NCBI RefSeq assembly: GCF_050908995.1
Contig: NC_135120.1
Location: forward strand, 8,011,433 to 8,075,432
Source of the DNA: Andrena cerasifolii
Lineage: Eukaryota; Arthropoda; Insecta; Hymenoptera; Andrenidae
Length of the DNA: 64,000 bases
Reading direction: 5' to 3'
Part shown: piece after piece, positions 21,846 through 33,106 of the stretch
Layout of the letters: the number at the start of each line of letters is the position of its first letter
Position numbering within the stretch: the stretch's first letter is position 1
The notes under the pieces: model-generated
Told to the model about the DNA's origin: nothing
Database searches by the model: none
Seen by the model: only the letters and a program-made list of their open reading frames with translations
Position numbers and translations under genes: made by a program

Positions 21846-23880
21846 CTCGCTCTGTGTGTCGCGACTCGAGGCCGCCAGGTTGCTAGTGGTCCGCAGTTTT
21901 CATTACACGCTCAGCTTAGCCGTGAATTAACCCGCGCGTCTTCGTACCTACTTGCCGCGGCGAAACGATTTACTCCGCCTCTGCCCTTTCGAGGCTCAGT
22001 CGGCCCTGTGCAAGGGGCATGGGTACCCTTAATTACCAAAGTCTCCGAGTCCGCCGAACTAAACTGCAAATTGCAATTACGCTTTGACACGTGTGCCGTG
22101 ACAGCGCGCTGCGCCCGTGCGACTCGCCCCCGCCACCAGCGATCCCACGTTGCGCACACGGCCGCGCCGTGTGTCCCGCGAGCTTTCATTACACGGCTGG
22201 TTTGCCAGCGCAAACAGGACATTGTGCGATGATGACGGTAGTCTGGACTTCTTTAGCCGAGGAGTAGCGGCCACCCTTTCGCAGCCATCTCCAAAGCGCC
22301 AGCAGCCTCCCCCGGGACGGGACAGGGAAACATTACCCATCCCCCGGGCTCCGCGAAACGACGGGGTAGGGTATGTTGATCTTCTGGCTAAGTATCCCTC
22401 GACGGAGCAGTTCGTCATTACCGGCCTCGACGACGTTACGTAAAGTCGATAAGCCGCCCACCCTGTCCTCGGCCTAGCGTTCGAAGGGGAAACACACCAG
22501 TGACCCCCCTTGGGATCGGATCATCCGGATCTTTCGCGAACAACGAGACGGGAAACGACCGGGAGGAGGGATCGCGGCGAATGCCTACGGAGGAGGAGCA
22601 GGATGGTTTGGAAGCGGAGGAGTTTGCCCGCGGAAATGCCTGCCGAGTTTCGTTGTCGAGTCCCCGCACGTACGAATAGTTGGACAGCTGGAGCAGAGGG
22701 TTGGATATTCTGATTGAAATTAGAAGACGTAACCGTATCGGAGTCGACTGTCGTGGCCGTCGATCGAATGTGGCGGCTCCAGCTACTGGCACGTCGGAGA
22801 TAGCCTTGACGAGGCTGGGAGTCGTGGAAACAGATAGCGGAATGGTATCCTCGAGTCAAAGCACTGAAAGCAGACACTTCGGAGGAAGGAATCCAGCTGC
22901 AATTATTCGTGCGCCTCTGGGCGGAGGATGTTAGGTGCACTCCCGCGTTTATTATTTCCCGAAAAGCGCGTTTACTCGCGGGATAGCTTCTAGAGGTTCC
23001 CTGCAACGAACAAATGATCGACGACACAGCGGGAGCGCCGACGGGAGGATAACTGGATGCACCGAGCTTCGCGGACGAAATTGGATAGAAGTTCCGCGGC
23101 GCTTCCATCGAAACTTCCGCGATAGATACATCGCGGGCAGATTGTTTAAGGGCGCCGCCTCCCGAGCCACTGTACCGGGCCTTCAGGCCCGCGTTTTCCA
23201 TAAAACACCGCAAAGCGGCGGCAAGTTTCGAGAGGAAGGAGAACGTACGCGACCCCGGAGACAAGGATCCAATCCGGGCTGTTCGAGCGGCTCGAACAAA
23301 TCACCGAGAGAGTCGCGAAGAGGCGATGCGGCGGACGGGGGCGAAACAGGGAAAACCTAGGGGATGAGGAGCGAAGACCGTAGCGAGATAAAAGTAAAAT
23401 CGGAGGAGCACGGTCGAGGAAGAAGCGACTCGCACGCGGCGTAAATTCATTCATGGAAAAGAAGCAGCGGACTCTAGGCGATGGAAGCGCGAGAGAGAGA
23501 GACTGCGCTCCAACGTCCGCCCACGCTTTTCTCGTGCCATTCACGAGAAGCGACGCGCGTGAATGAAAACGCGCCTGCGTGGGTCTGACCTGCGGCGTGT
23601 GCGTGAGGCTTTCGAACGAGGATACGCTCGCGGCAATCGTCGCTCGCTTTCGGTTTCGAATCCGTGAAAGGAATCGCGGAATGTCGCTGCCTGACGAATA
23701 TCCATCGTCTTCTCCCTAAAAGCAGCAGTCTTTCTTTTGGATGGTCGAAGCTTGATGGGTGATCGCTCGTTTCTGATGGAAATGGGTCGTTGAAATCTTT
23801 TACCAACACTTTGTCGGCTCTAGGCGCCTTCCGAAAGTAGCAGGGTAAAGTAGCCGAATATGACGAGCTCTCCTAATGTG
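21846..23880. other. GC-rich non-coding block
   Basis: Long frames on both strands (largest 22521-23264, minus, 247 codons) overlap each other and lack recognisable motifs, so I treat them as composition-driven. No gene seen. Confidence 0.4.
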
Positions 23881-24534
23881 GGACCACAGCTTATCTCCGC
23901 TACGGAACTCCTGAATGTCATAGCGATGATATTTTGTTATTAACTACTAACTTTTTTTACTAACTTTTAGTTGTTTTGTCCGCACAGTGGCATTGCAATC
24001 AATTGAGCGTCTTGAGCAAGCACATATTTCTCAAATACGTTGCAGAAAGTTTTTGAAGTGGTTCGATTAAATAAGAAATACCTCTAAAGTGGTAAGTGTA
24101 TAATGATTTTCAAAAATACTGTTGTATGGTGCTTGCAATGGAGTTGAAGGCTGGAGTTGTATATCATTAAATGATGAAGACATGAGTTTTGCACGAAAAA
24201 ATCAAGATTTCAACTTTAAATAGCTGCCATTTTGTTTTAAGTTAATATTTCGGAAAATTCTCTCCCTCAACCTGAGGATACATTAGTATATTAATGAAAT
24301 CTTTTTTGTTTTCTGATTTTAGATAATCTGGTTCCGAACGGCAGTGCTCACCGCAAAACCAAATTTTTAAAAATGCTTCTTGGATGTCGGTTGTTACTTT
24401 ATTATAAACGTCAGTATCTTTCTACGAAAAAATTACCAAATGTTCTTTAAATGTTGCTCTTTTAAGCGCAGGAAGTATTGTAAAAATATACGGTTCCGCT
24501 TTTTAAAAAAAAAATTCACAAATATATCTTTTCG
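23881..24534. other. AT-rich block, unresolved transposon debris
   Basis: CACAGTGGCATTGCAATC at about 23974 resembles a Transib-type end, but its partner is not found. The rest is AT-rich and non-coding. Confidence 0.35.
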
Positions 24535-25185
24535 GCCGCCGGATTTTTTTACAAGTCAACGGCTTGATGAAGATTTCCCGTTTTTTTACTATCTTTACAT
24601 AGCATTATGAACTACTTAAAAAAAAAGTTTCGGTTAAAAAACTATTGTTTTTCGTAAGTTACGGATACATATCCGAAAGTCGATTTTCGACGGCTAAACG
24701 GTGGGCCCAAAAACTCGCGCTACGTTCAACCAATTCACTCCCAATTTTGCATGCAGGATCGTAATAAGATTCCACATCGTCCAACAAGGGATTTTTTTAT
24801 TCCGATTCCCCGTTTATTATTTATACAGAAAAAGGTGGCCTTTTCTCTTAGAAAAATGTAACTTTACCTTTGATCTCTCACCATTTCTTTATTTTTCAAA
24901 ATTTTCAAACTCGGCCCCGTTGGACGATAGCTATTGACATACTTTATAAGAAAATTTTATTGTTTCTTATTTCAGACACGATATACAGCTGTTTTCAGGC
25001 CCACCGTTTAGCCGTCTATAATCGAGAGACTTTCGGATATGCATGCATAACTTCGGAAAAACAATAGCTTTTTAACTGAAACTTTTTTTTTAAGTAGTTC
25101 ATAATACTATGTAAAGATAGTAAAAAAACGGGAAATCTTCATCAAGCCGTTGACTTGTAAGAAAATCCACAAAATGTACACCCCC
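24535..25185. repeat. Foldback element with one TTAA end
   Basis: The arms at about 24545-24715 and 24998-25168 are inverted copies (ACAAGTCAACGGCTTGATGA, GCCGTCTA/GACGGCTA, CCACCGTTTAG/CTAAACGGTGG). The right end ...GTACACCCCC is followed by TTAA (25186-25189); the left end is eroded. It lies just upstream of a pogo transposase remnant, which it may have interrupted. Confidence 0.7.
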
Positions 25186-25426
25186 TTAAGTTCTACTGAC
25201 GACAGTGAAGAAGAAATTGTTCGGAATGATGAAAGTAATTAAGAAAGAAAATTATGATACAGAATGCTTGTTTTGCACAGGTCTTTATTCTTCAGATGTG
25301 CTAGGCGAACAATGGGTTAAGTGTTCGTATAAAGTGTTACGATGTGCGTGGTGGGCCCACGAAGACTGCGGTACTGAAGAAATAGATTTCACATTGCCAC
25401 TTTATAAAAAAAGAAAGAAAAAATAA
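25177..25426 (+). pseudogene. Second pogo-type transposase zinc-finger remnant
   Basis: The plus-strand frame NYDTECLFCTGLYSS, then EQWVKC and WWAHEDCGTEEIDF, ending in a basic KKRKKK tail, matches the C-terminal PHD-like module seen at 2160-2010. Some zinc ligands are lost: after the AHEDC motif there is no final Cys pair. An acidic serine-rich stretch just upstream (SSTDDSEEE) is in a different frame, so at least one frameshift is present. It is a relic of a related but distinct pogo-like element. Confidence 0.7.
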
Positions 25427-25429
25427 GTA

Positions 25430-26421
25430 TCAGTAAGAAACAAACTGGGCCTCATATTAGAAACCCATTTTCTATCTGCGAATTCGAATGACTTTCGTAT
25501 TTATTTCATTATGAAGAAACCTAATTTTTGTTACAGTACTTTCCAGTATGTTGCTAAAGAACACATATTCTACTTTTAAAACGCGTATCGAATTTTAATA
25601 AAAGTGTTCTCAGTCAAGAGTTACGATGTTTTTAAGAAATAGGTCTCATATTCAGCTGGTTTACCCCATTCTGTAGATGAAGAACTATTAGAATCCAAGG
25701 AACATCATGATTTTCTCGGCTTAATAGAAACCAATTATTTCCCATCGCCGGGAAGCAACTGTCAACTCGAACTGCACGTCGTCGGCGCGCACAATAACGT
25801 TATTCAGGTTACTCGACGTTATCGCGGATGAAGAGCAGTAGGATACAGAGGCATTGTGCGAGTCCCGTTTTCGCGGAATACATAGTCGGGCCGAAGAAAC
25901 GGGTTCCGAGAGGCAAACATCGCCGGGGCGGGCAAAGAAAAGGTGCGAGGGAGCGGGACGGGAGGGACAGCCTCTGACAGGCTATGAGCGGGTATTTGCA
26001 TATCCGCTGTCAACCCGTTGGACCGGCGAGCAATAAGCGGCAAGGTCATTCACACCGGCGGCGCGCCGTTTCTTCCATGAGCTCCGACCCTTCTTCTTCT
26101 TCCCTCTTTCCTGGCGTTCCCGCCCTTTAATCCGTCAGCTGTCAAACAAACGCGCACGAGCCCTCCAAGACTCTTGCTACCCTTCTTGCAAGATACCATA
26201 ACAGCCGCTTTTTCCTTCAAACACCGTACAGAATGCCTGTACATCCACTAATGTATTTATTGCCACCGCTCTGGCCCCTAACTATCAATCACAAAACACT
26301 AGTACAGTGTTGTCTCTCAAATTGCACGCGTTTTCAGATTCTCTATACGCGTGAAGCTATCCCCGCTACTTCTTCTGCAGTCGCCGCACAGTCGAAATAC
26401 CGAGAACCAATTAATTTTCTT
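25430..26421. other. Non-coding, AT-rich then GC-rich
   Basis: 25430-25740 is AT-rich without recognisable termini; 25740-26421 is GC-rich. No gene seen. Confidence 0.35.
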
Positions 26422-26541
26422 CGACTGACAAGGGAACACAGCGAACCCGGGCTCACCGATTGGAACGCAACTTTGCGGGTTTTTAGAGTGACTCAAAACA
26501 AGAACAACGGTGTGTTTCATTTGGGCCCTATCGCCCTTTAA

Positions 26542-27184
26542 GGGGGTGAAAGCTAACCTCAAAGTCAAATTGCCACTTCCACTTTTTCACGTGTAACTCT
26601 CAAAGTACAACAGACAGAAAAAAATGTTTCAAACAAAAGTTTAATGGCGCAATAAGCGCTACAAAATAACGGTAACAAAATTTGGAAAAGAGTTAAAAAA
26701 TATATATAAAACTGACGAAAAAAATTCTTTTCAAAATTTTGTTAACGCAAGATTGTAGCGCTTATTGCACCGTTAAACTTTTGTTTGAAACATTTCTTTC
26801 TGTCTGTTGTACTTTGAAAGTTATACGTGAAAAAGTGGAAGTGGCAATTTGACTTTGAGGTTAGTTTTTGTTGGAATGTGTACAACGATAGACTGTTCCT
26901 AGAGTTAGAGTGTCAGGGACTTTAAGGACCCGGTAATTTATGAGTTTACTTTCTTTCGCTACAGGAGACCCAAAAGAGGGGAAAACGGTCTTCTCGACCC
27001 CTGCGCTTCTCAGTCCGAGAAAACCCTCTGAACGGATAACTTGTATCGCGCTAAAGACAGTATTCTTTCTATTACTTTTAGTTTAAGTTTTATACAGTTC
27101 TTATTATTATTATACTGACGTTCGACTGTGTAACTTTTATTTTCTTGAATAAATAAACATTATATTCTAACAGTTTTCACCCCC
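26542..27184. mobile_element. TTAA-flanked palindromic MITE at the dyad of the outer palindrome
   Basis: The ends are GGGGGTGAAAGCTAACCTCA and its inverted form (...TTTTCACCCCC), with TTAA at 26538-26541 and 27185-27188. The arms include CTTCCACTTTTTCACGTGTA and its complement. The right arm is interrupted by a solo LTR; without it the element is about 334 bp. No coding capacity. Confidence 0.85.
26869..27172 (+). mobile_element. Solo LTR, probably Ty1/copia-like (304 bp)
   Basis: Starts TGTTGGAATGTG and ends ATTCTAACA (TG...CA with inverted TGTT/AACA ends), flanked on both sides by GTTTT (26864-26868 and 27173-27177). Two AATAAA signals lie near the end. The opposite arm of the host palindrome has GAGGTT followed by a single uninterrupted AGCTTTCACC-equivalent, so the pre-insertion site is known. 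The TGTTGGAA start is common in copia elements; the assignment is otherwise unproven. Confidence 0.8.
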
Positions 27185-27243
27185 TTAAAGGGCGATAGGG
27201 CACAAATGAAGCACACCGTTGTTCTTGTTTTGAGTCACTCTAA

Positions 27244-27811
27244 GGCTGGGGGCACACGAGCGTTTTTTTTACGTCCGTCGCGACGGACGTCACGACGCTG
27301 CGTTGTAGAAATACATCGTAGAATATTAGAGTCCGCACACTTGCAACGGACGGTGCAACGCGCGTTGATTTTTCATCGACGTATTTATGCTGGAACGGAC
27401 GTTACAAAACGTCCACGCACGTTCTGAATTATATACTCGGGAGTATAGCACGGCACACGAACGTACCGTCAGACGTCCGTTGCGTGAGAGCGTGTAATTG
27501 TCGAAATGGATATTAATATTAATATACTTTTCAGGGTCTTTACGTAGTTGTTTGTACAACGTAAAATAATGCCCATCTCTATATCGTTCCCCATTTATGA
27601 GATGTACCCAAAATTTTCGCCTTCGCCTATCTTTCAAATATAAATACGTCGTGTCTGAAAATGTTACAATGTCACACGCGTCCATATCGGTTGTACTTCC
27701 TTTGCGAACTCACGCAAAAGAAGCAACGCTCGTGTGTGGTGTACAAGCACGTCCGTCACAATTGACGTCCGTCGCGACGGACGCAAAAAAAAACGCTCGC
27801 GTGCCGCCAGC
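27244..27811 (-). mobile_element. Harbinger-derived non-autonomous element
   Basis: The ends GCTGGGGGCACACGAGCG and, inverted, GCTGGCGGCACGCGAGCG are each followed inward by a poly-T run and the 20-bp palindrome ACGTCCGTCGCGACGGACGT. The left flank is TAA and the right TAT, against a single TAA in the opposite palindrome arm (26478-26485). A 3-bp TWA duplication is the PIF/Harbinger signature. It encodes only an N-terminal transposase fragment. Confidence 0.8.
27520..27685 (-). pseudogene. Harbinger transposase N-terminal fragment
   Basis: The minus-strand frame reads RRRKFWVHLINGERYRDGHY followed by FTLYKQLRKDPEKY. Harbinger transposases typically carry (R/K)RRxFWVHPL...G.F..L...L..D..KF..YFRMS near the N terminus, so this is the start of such a protein. 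The frame continues to 27326 but loses similarity, and no D, D, E motif is present. It belongs to a different Harbinger family from the element at 59766, where the matching segment reads RWWTKKLYTSR. Confidence 0.7.
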
Positions 27812-27875
27812 TATAAACCCACAAAGTTGCGTTCCAATCGGTGAGTCCGGGTTCGCGGTGTTCCCTTGTGAGCGA

Positions 27876-28700
27876 CAGAAGTTGGGTGTCACATATCAAA
27901 GAGAAACCCGAAGAAGCCGAACGCCGAGCGAAAAAACAACTGCGCGTCGCCCCACACCACTCGAGCGCTCGAGGAGGAATCGAAGCAAGCCGAATAGGCT
28001 ACTCGTCCCTCAAATTGCGTGCGCCCGGCCCCGACGCACGCGTATATGGAGAGACGGAACTGTATTTCCCGTGGAATTGTGCGAACCCTGCACCCCCTGC
28101 TAAACAATCCGATACCGGCGACGGGCTTTATCGAGGCGGACGATTTACGTCGGCGAAGACAGTTCGCGCGGTTACGCGGCGCGGTAAATCGCGAGCCAAG
28201 TGGAAAAGGAATCGGCCTGTCGGCCGGAAATTAGTCGGCGCTCTTCCCGGGGCAGAAGCAGCGAAATAGGTGCGGGAGACACGGCCAGATAAGGCCAGCC
28301 AGACGCAATAAGAAGAAAGAACGGGGACGGAAGAGCGTAGGAGAGAGGAAGACGGCCAGCGGATGAAGTTCTCGGCGCCGTTAAATGAACTTGGAGACCC
28401 GCCGTATTTTTTCTCGTCCCCGTTTTTCTCTTTGCCCGCCGGTGCAACCCCGAGGGTCGGCAGGGATTCATTGTCGGCGCTGGTCGCGGGCGAAGCAGAG
28501 GGGAGCGGAGGAGCGGGACCGGGCGAAAAGCGACGAGCAAAGCCGACACTTTGCGCGCTTTATTTACTGCGAGCGCCGGATCTTGGACGCTCGCAAATCG
28601 GCTGGCGTGTTCGCGCCGAGCTTTATTGTGCCCTCGTAAAAACATTCCTTCGACTGATGGGTTATTTCGCCCCTGTTCCTTGCCGCCGCTCCTTCGTTCG
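27876..28700. other. GC-rich non-coding block
   Basis: Overlapping frames on all strands are compositional. This is the sequence upstream of the candidate promoter at 28731. Confidence 0.35.
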
Positions 28701-28730
28701 ATTACGGACACCCGGCTGAAGGAAGTTAAC

Positions 28731-28740
28731 TTATAAAAGG
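28731..28740 (+). promoter_or_regulatory. Candidate TATA box
   Basis: ACTTATAAAAGGCCCGGG contains a good TATA match about 70 bp before the ATG at 28802. It is only meaningful if that frame is real. Confidence 0.3.
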
Positions 28741-28801
28741 CCCGGGCTCTCTCGAAGGGCCATTAATAAACGTTCGAACGAAGATGGAGCTGTGAATAGC
28801 A

Positions 28802-28965
28802 ATGGATTACGATACTGATGACATGTCGCTGCCATGTAGCCACTTGCCGGCTGTACAAGAAACAGAGTTAATCCTCAATTTCTTGCGATCCAACGGCTTT
28901 AACTCCGCCATCTTAAATCTGAACAATTACACTGTACAGACCATAAACGTCAGCGCGTAAGTCAG
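28802..28965 (+). CDS. Candidate short host coding exon (unknown product)
   Basis: From the ATG at 28802 (context GCAATGG), the frame starts MDYDTDDMSLPCSHLPAVQ and continues with LILNFLRSNGFNSAILNLN for 54 codons to a TAA that is itself part of a GTAAGT splice donor (CAGCGC followed by GTAAGT, about 28956). An in-frame stop lies just upstream, which fits a start here. Unlike its neighbours the sequence does not look arginine-rich or compositionally driven. I recognise no family. It may be the first exon of a host gene whose later exons I cannot identify, or chance. Confidence 0.3.
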
Positions 28966-28999
28966 ACCCTATAGAAGCTTTCCACTCAGTTATGGCCGC

Positions 29000-29870
29000 G
29001 TGTCTCTGGCCCAAGACATTGTGCCGCGCCAGCGGCCAAGTGGAAATCAATCTTGGAGTCCTCGCGCCGCGATTATGTCCTCCTGTTTCGCCGAGTATAA
29101 ATTCGATTCCGCTCTGCGACACGCTATTATCGCTGTCCCGCATAAAGGACGGAATATTGGAAGCGTTTCGTTCCGCTTCGTAGCCACGCCGTCTCTTGAC
29201 ACCGTTACGTTCCCGCGAGCGACCGGCCGATCATATCATGCGTGTTATTAGCCAGTGGGAATATATTTTACACCACGCTCCAACGATTCCATTCTGTTCG
29301 CCGAGGGGTTTTAAAGTTCAGCGCGCGAGCACGGCTGGTATCGTTTCGACGGCTGGCAACGGCCGAGGGGAGGCCCCGAGTGTCGCTCTCCTTTGCATAC
29401 GCTCTCGGTACCGCGCAAGGGCGAAGCCGTGCAACCCGCCGCGAATTTTTCCGCGGACCGGTGTCAATTCGTGTTAATGCAGGATCGCCGAGGGAGCAGA
29501 GATTGGCCAGGGCTTGGGTAATCGCGTAGGTTTTACGAGAAGTTTATGGGCCACCACGCGAGCGCGGCGGATCGACTTTAGAAAGGGAGATCCGAGAATC
29601 GAGATATTCGCGAATGAATGATTTTCGCGGGCAGGTGATTTACCGATATCCCGTGAAACTGGAAACAGGGCACGGTGAGCCGAGTTTATGGCAGAGTTCC
29701 AGGATTGAGAAACCCGCGGGCGAACTATTTCTTCGGTTAGATAAGTCACCGAAATCTGGCGAAACCGAAGAAACCAGGGCGAATCTCTCCGCCCCCTCCC
29801 CCCTATTCCGAATATGAAAGTTAAGGGGACTAGGCAGCCAGATCGCGCGAAAGTCAAGCATTTTTTGCGA
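29000..29870. other. GC-rich non-coding block with solo TTAA-type terminus
   Basis: No gene seen. TTAAGGGGACTAGGCAGCC at about 29821 equals one end of the element at 39838-40482, without a partner. Confidence 0.4.
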
Positions 29871-30480
29871 ATTAATTAGAAGGAGGTGAATACAAATTGT
29901 GACTAGTGCTTTTGGGTAATGTTTGTTAATACTGTAAACAGTAAAAAAAATTATTTGAATAATTATAATAATTCTTTATTGCGCAGTAGACTTTATAATA
30001 GAAAACGTATAAAGAAGGGAGAAGGAGGAAAAAGAAAAAGAATGGTTAGATTTGAATAGCTCATATAATACTAGAGGAGTGAAAAAGGCGAGGTACAGCT
30101 GTCAGCTGTTATTAACCTTACCATTTAAAGCTACTTAAAATTAAAACTAACAGAGTAGAGTACACGAAAAGTAAATGTAGACAGCCAAATAGCATAATCA
30201 AAAGTAAGAACTAACATCGTATGCGTGTGGTTGGAAAATGACAAAAGTAAAAGTTAATAATTATTTGTTAATGCTGATTAGCAAGAAATAGTGTCACTGC
30301 ATGCTTGAAGGATGCGAAAGAGCCCTAGTAGCACAAAATATTGAATGCACATACATCCAATATTAAAAAGAGGTTCAATCTCTTTTTGATTTTTAAATAC
30401 ATTCTTTTTGTGACAAAAAAATTCCAAACAGCGGTACTTTATCAGGGCGCCACAGTGGAAAGACCCCTTAAAGTATAGCA
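29871..30480 (-). repeat. AT-rich retroposon-like 3' sequence
   Basis: On the minus strand, AATAAAGAATTATTATAATT ends an AT-rich stretch, similar in design to the tail at 18720-18750 and to the sequence at about 43390-43410. Probably the 3' end of a non-LTR element; no coding region. CACAGTGGAAAGACC near 30449 resembles a Transib-type end without a partner. Confidence 0.35.
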
Positions 30481-33104
30481 GGCTGAGAAGGCATTTCCCT
30501 CTAAGTAGTCTGTGAACGTCAATTTAACTGACCAATCGTTAGATCAATTCGAGAATTCTAGCTACAGTAGCCCGCACGAAACATCGCGCGACTCTTTTCT
30601 CATGGTCATGAATCCTTGAAGTCGGCGAGCCGAATCTCACGCACTTCCCTCATCAATTCAACGCGTCACGTATTTAATTCATTTCAGCAAAGCGCCTTGT
30701 TCGTGTTCCCGTCAACACGATTTAACGACTCCCGCAGTTACTCACGTTTTATCAAAAACTATCGCCAAGATATACTACCGCACACTAATGCGGCAACTCC
30801 AGGACTTCTCACTGGTAACCGTATCAGCCGACATCGACCAGCGCACCGATTATTAATGCAACTGCTAGCCAATAACTTCGGGAAGTCCCCCTGATTCCCT
30901 GGCGAGCAAATTGTCCCAGGATCACGGGCATCGCCGGCGATAATATACGATTCCCAGCGAAGCGAACTTAACAAGGCCCAATTACACGGCCGCGCGTCCC
31001 GCTGACACATTGCAGCCGGCAACTTTAGATTTTCCAGCGCACCTACACGGATGATTAAGGGCTGTAAAACAGAGAGACAAGTCGCGGCTGAGCCATTAAT
31101 AAGGAACGATGCGTCTGGGCCGCCGTTGCGCGGATAGACGAAGAAGGATCCGGCCGGCGGGCCAGCGGAAGATGGAACACACCGCAGCAGCCAGCCAGGA
31201 CGAAGCGGTTATTATTTGGGTCGACACCGGGAGAAACGTGCCGCGGGTATATCCATTACCCCCGTTGAGGAAGTTTATTTGCGTCAACGGGGAGCATTTT
31301 TCACGGGGCGACACCCCAGGCCGCGTGGCCGGGCGGGGATGGACGGCGATGCTCCTCCATTCGGTGGACAATGGTGTCACGTTGCACAGTTTTATACCCG
31401 TCGACCTGGTTTATTTTTCGTCGGTGGCATTCAATCATGGACGCGCGAGTCCACCGCCTGGCCCCCCCCTCTCTCGTCCTCTCTATTATGTCGCGGAAAA
31501 TCGACGCGCGGCAAAAGTGATCCATAACCGGCTGAAAGACGACACCGAATGGCTTTTTCGCGCCACTCGCGGACCCATAACTCGCGCCCCCCTCATTATG
31601 CGTGCATTCAGCGGCACGCGTGTCCAACTTTCTCGCGGCAATAACTGGGTGACAGGGAACGGGACACGCGTACCCGACGATTACACGTACTTTCGCATAG
31701 TGGGTAGCGCTCTTCAATTCGTTCTCCCATGTACCATTCGAATCGAACGGGAATGGTCCCTATTTCAACGCTCCGCGGCGTTCGCGTGCTTTCCTCCAAG
31801 GTACAGGATGAATTAATTTTTGTCACTGGGTCCTATCGTTTACAGGTCAAACGACGCGTCGCGGATCGATCTCGAATTACTAACGTCTTCGACGTCGCCC
31901 CGGCTTTGGACACTTTCCACTGGCAAGGAGAAAAAACAACCCCCCCAGCGATGTTTACAAGCACTCGGGAAAAGAGCGAATCACCAGGACGAGGGAAGCT
32001 GAACCCGGTGCCCTTTTTCCGCTCGGCGAGAGGGTAAACTTGGACGGGACAGGAAAAACATGCTGCTGGCGACGCTCGAGCGCAACGGGACGCGAGGGTG
32101 AAACCGCGCTACGTGGATCGAATGGAACGAACGGTGACGTTTCCTTGCCTACAATGAGGCCCCGGCGCCGAAGCAAAGAATGCTATCGCGCGCACCTAAT
32201 TGCTCTCTAAATCTCCACCGATAAAGCGCGCGCGGTGAAGAACGGGGAGAAGTGTGAGGCGAGCGTGAATCGAGCGTGCGACGCGAGCGGACGAATTTAA
32301 TTATCGGGCTTTCGATGACGTCGCGTGGCCAAATTATCCCACTTAACCGAATAGAGCGATCGCGACCATGCGCCCCCGTAACGCGCGGCCCGATTACCGA
32401 GTAATTATCGAACATGGTTGGGCACGGATTCGCGGGCTCGCCCGCCGCCGTGAAACACCGCTGGGAAAAGGCCAAAGAGATGAAACGGGCCTTCCAACCG
32501 CTCCGGCCGTGGAAATTAATTAAAAAAGTTGGCGCGCGACAGAACGCGCTGCCTGTGTGCGCGGTCAATCGATAGATCTGTCGGGGGTGTGCGCGGTTCA
32601 ACGTAACGCGGAGCCGGGGCCGTTTCAATTAAATCTTCTTTCGCTTGTACCGGCCAGCGTTCCAGCGCTCGTCAGGTACCAGTGTATTCTCGCGGCGGCC
32701 GTTTCGTCGTTTCGCGAAAACGTGCCCGCTTTCACGGGCCAACCGGCACCGAGCCGATCCACGCTTTTCATCGGTGTCTTCTGTGAAGGCTCGTAATCGA
32801 GTTCCGACCGTTCGATGGACCGCCGAGGCTTTTCGAGCGGACGAATAAAAGTCCCGTCGTAAAAGGGTGACGGGGAAGTAAGCGCGCGTGGATACCTGCT
32901 CGGTATTGTTGATCGAGGGTCGACTTTCAACTCTGAACACATACTCATTTTCACGACTCTTATTATTGTTAGTAGTAGCTGCGCTTATTTAAGGTAAGTT
33001 ACGCACATAGGGTAAATCCGGCAGACGCGGTCGGGCCGGACAGTTGGACGAAACAGTTGATTCCTAGAAAATTAATTGTTCTCAACCTTAACACACTTTT
33101 GCAT
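30481..33104. other. CpG-rich non-coding block
   Basis: The 235-codon frame at 31109-31816 and its overlapping neighbours on both strands have no recognisable motifs. No gene seen. Confidence 0.4.
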
Positions 33105-33106
33105 GT

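Larger units (their letters stand above)
26425..27872. mobile_element. Palindromic MITE, CTSACAAGGGAA family, host of three insertions
   Basis: The ends are CTGACAAGGGAACACAGCGA at 26425 and, inverted, CTCACAAGGGAACACCGCGA ending at 27872. CGA occurs just outside both ends (26422-26424 and 27873-27875), a possible 3-bp duplication. The arms match through GTTGCGTTCCAATCGGTGAG, CCTATCGCCC and beyond. Without insertions it would be about 230 bp and almost perfectly palindromic. Its tip, CGCCCTTTAAAGGGCG, is the insertion point of the TTAA element. Confidence 0.75.

Noticed and set aside
22521..23264. 247-codon open frame, minus strand
   Set aside because: It overlaps other long frames on both strands in GC-rich DNA, shows no domain motif or start context, and the amino-acid mix looks compositional.
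31109..31816. 235-codon open frame, plus strand
   Set aside because: Same reasoning; antisense frames are equally open and nothing resembles a known family.
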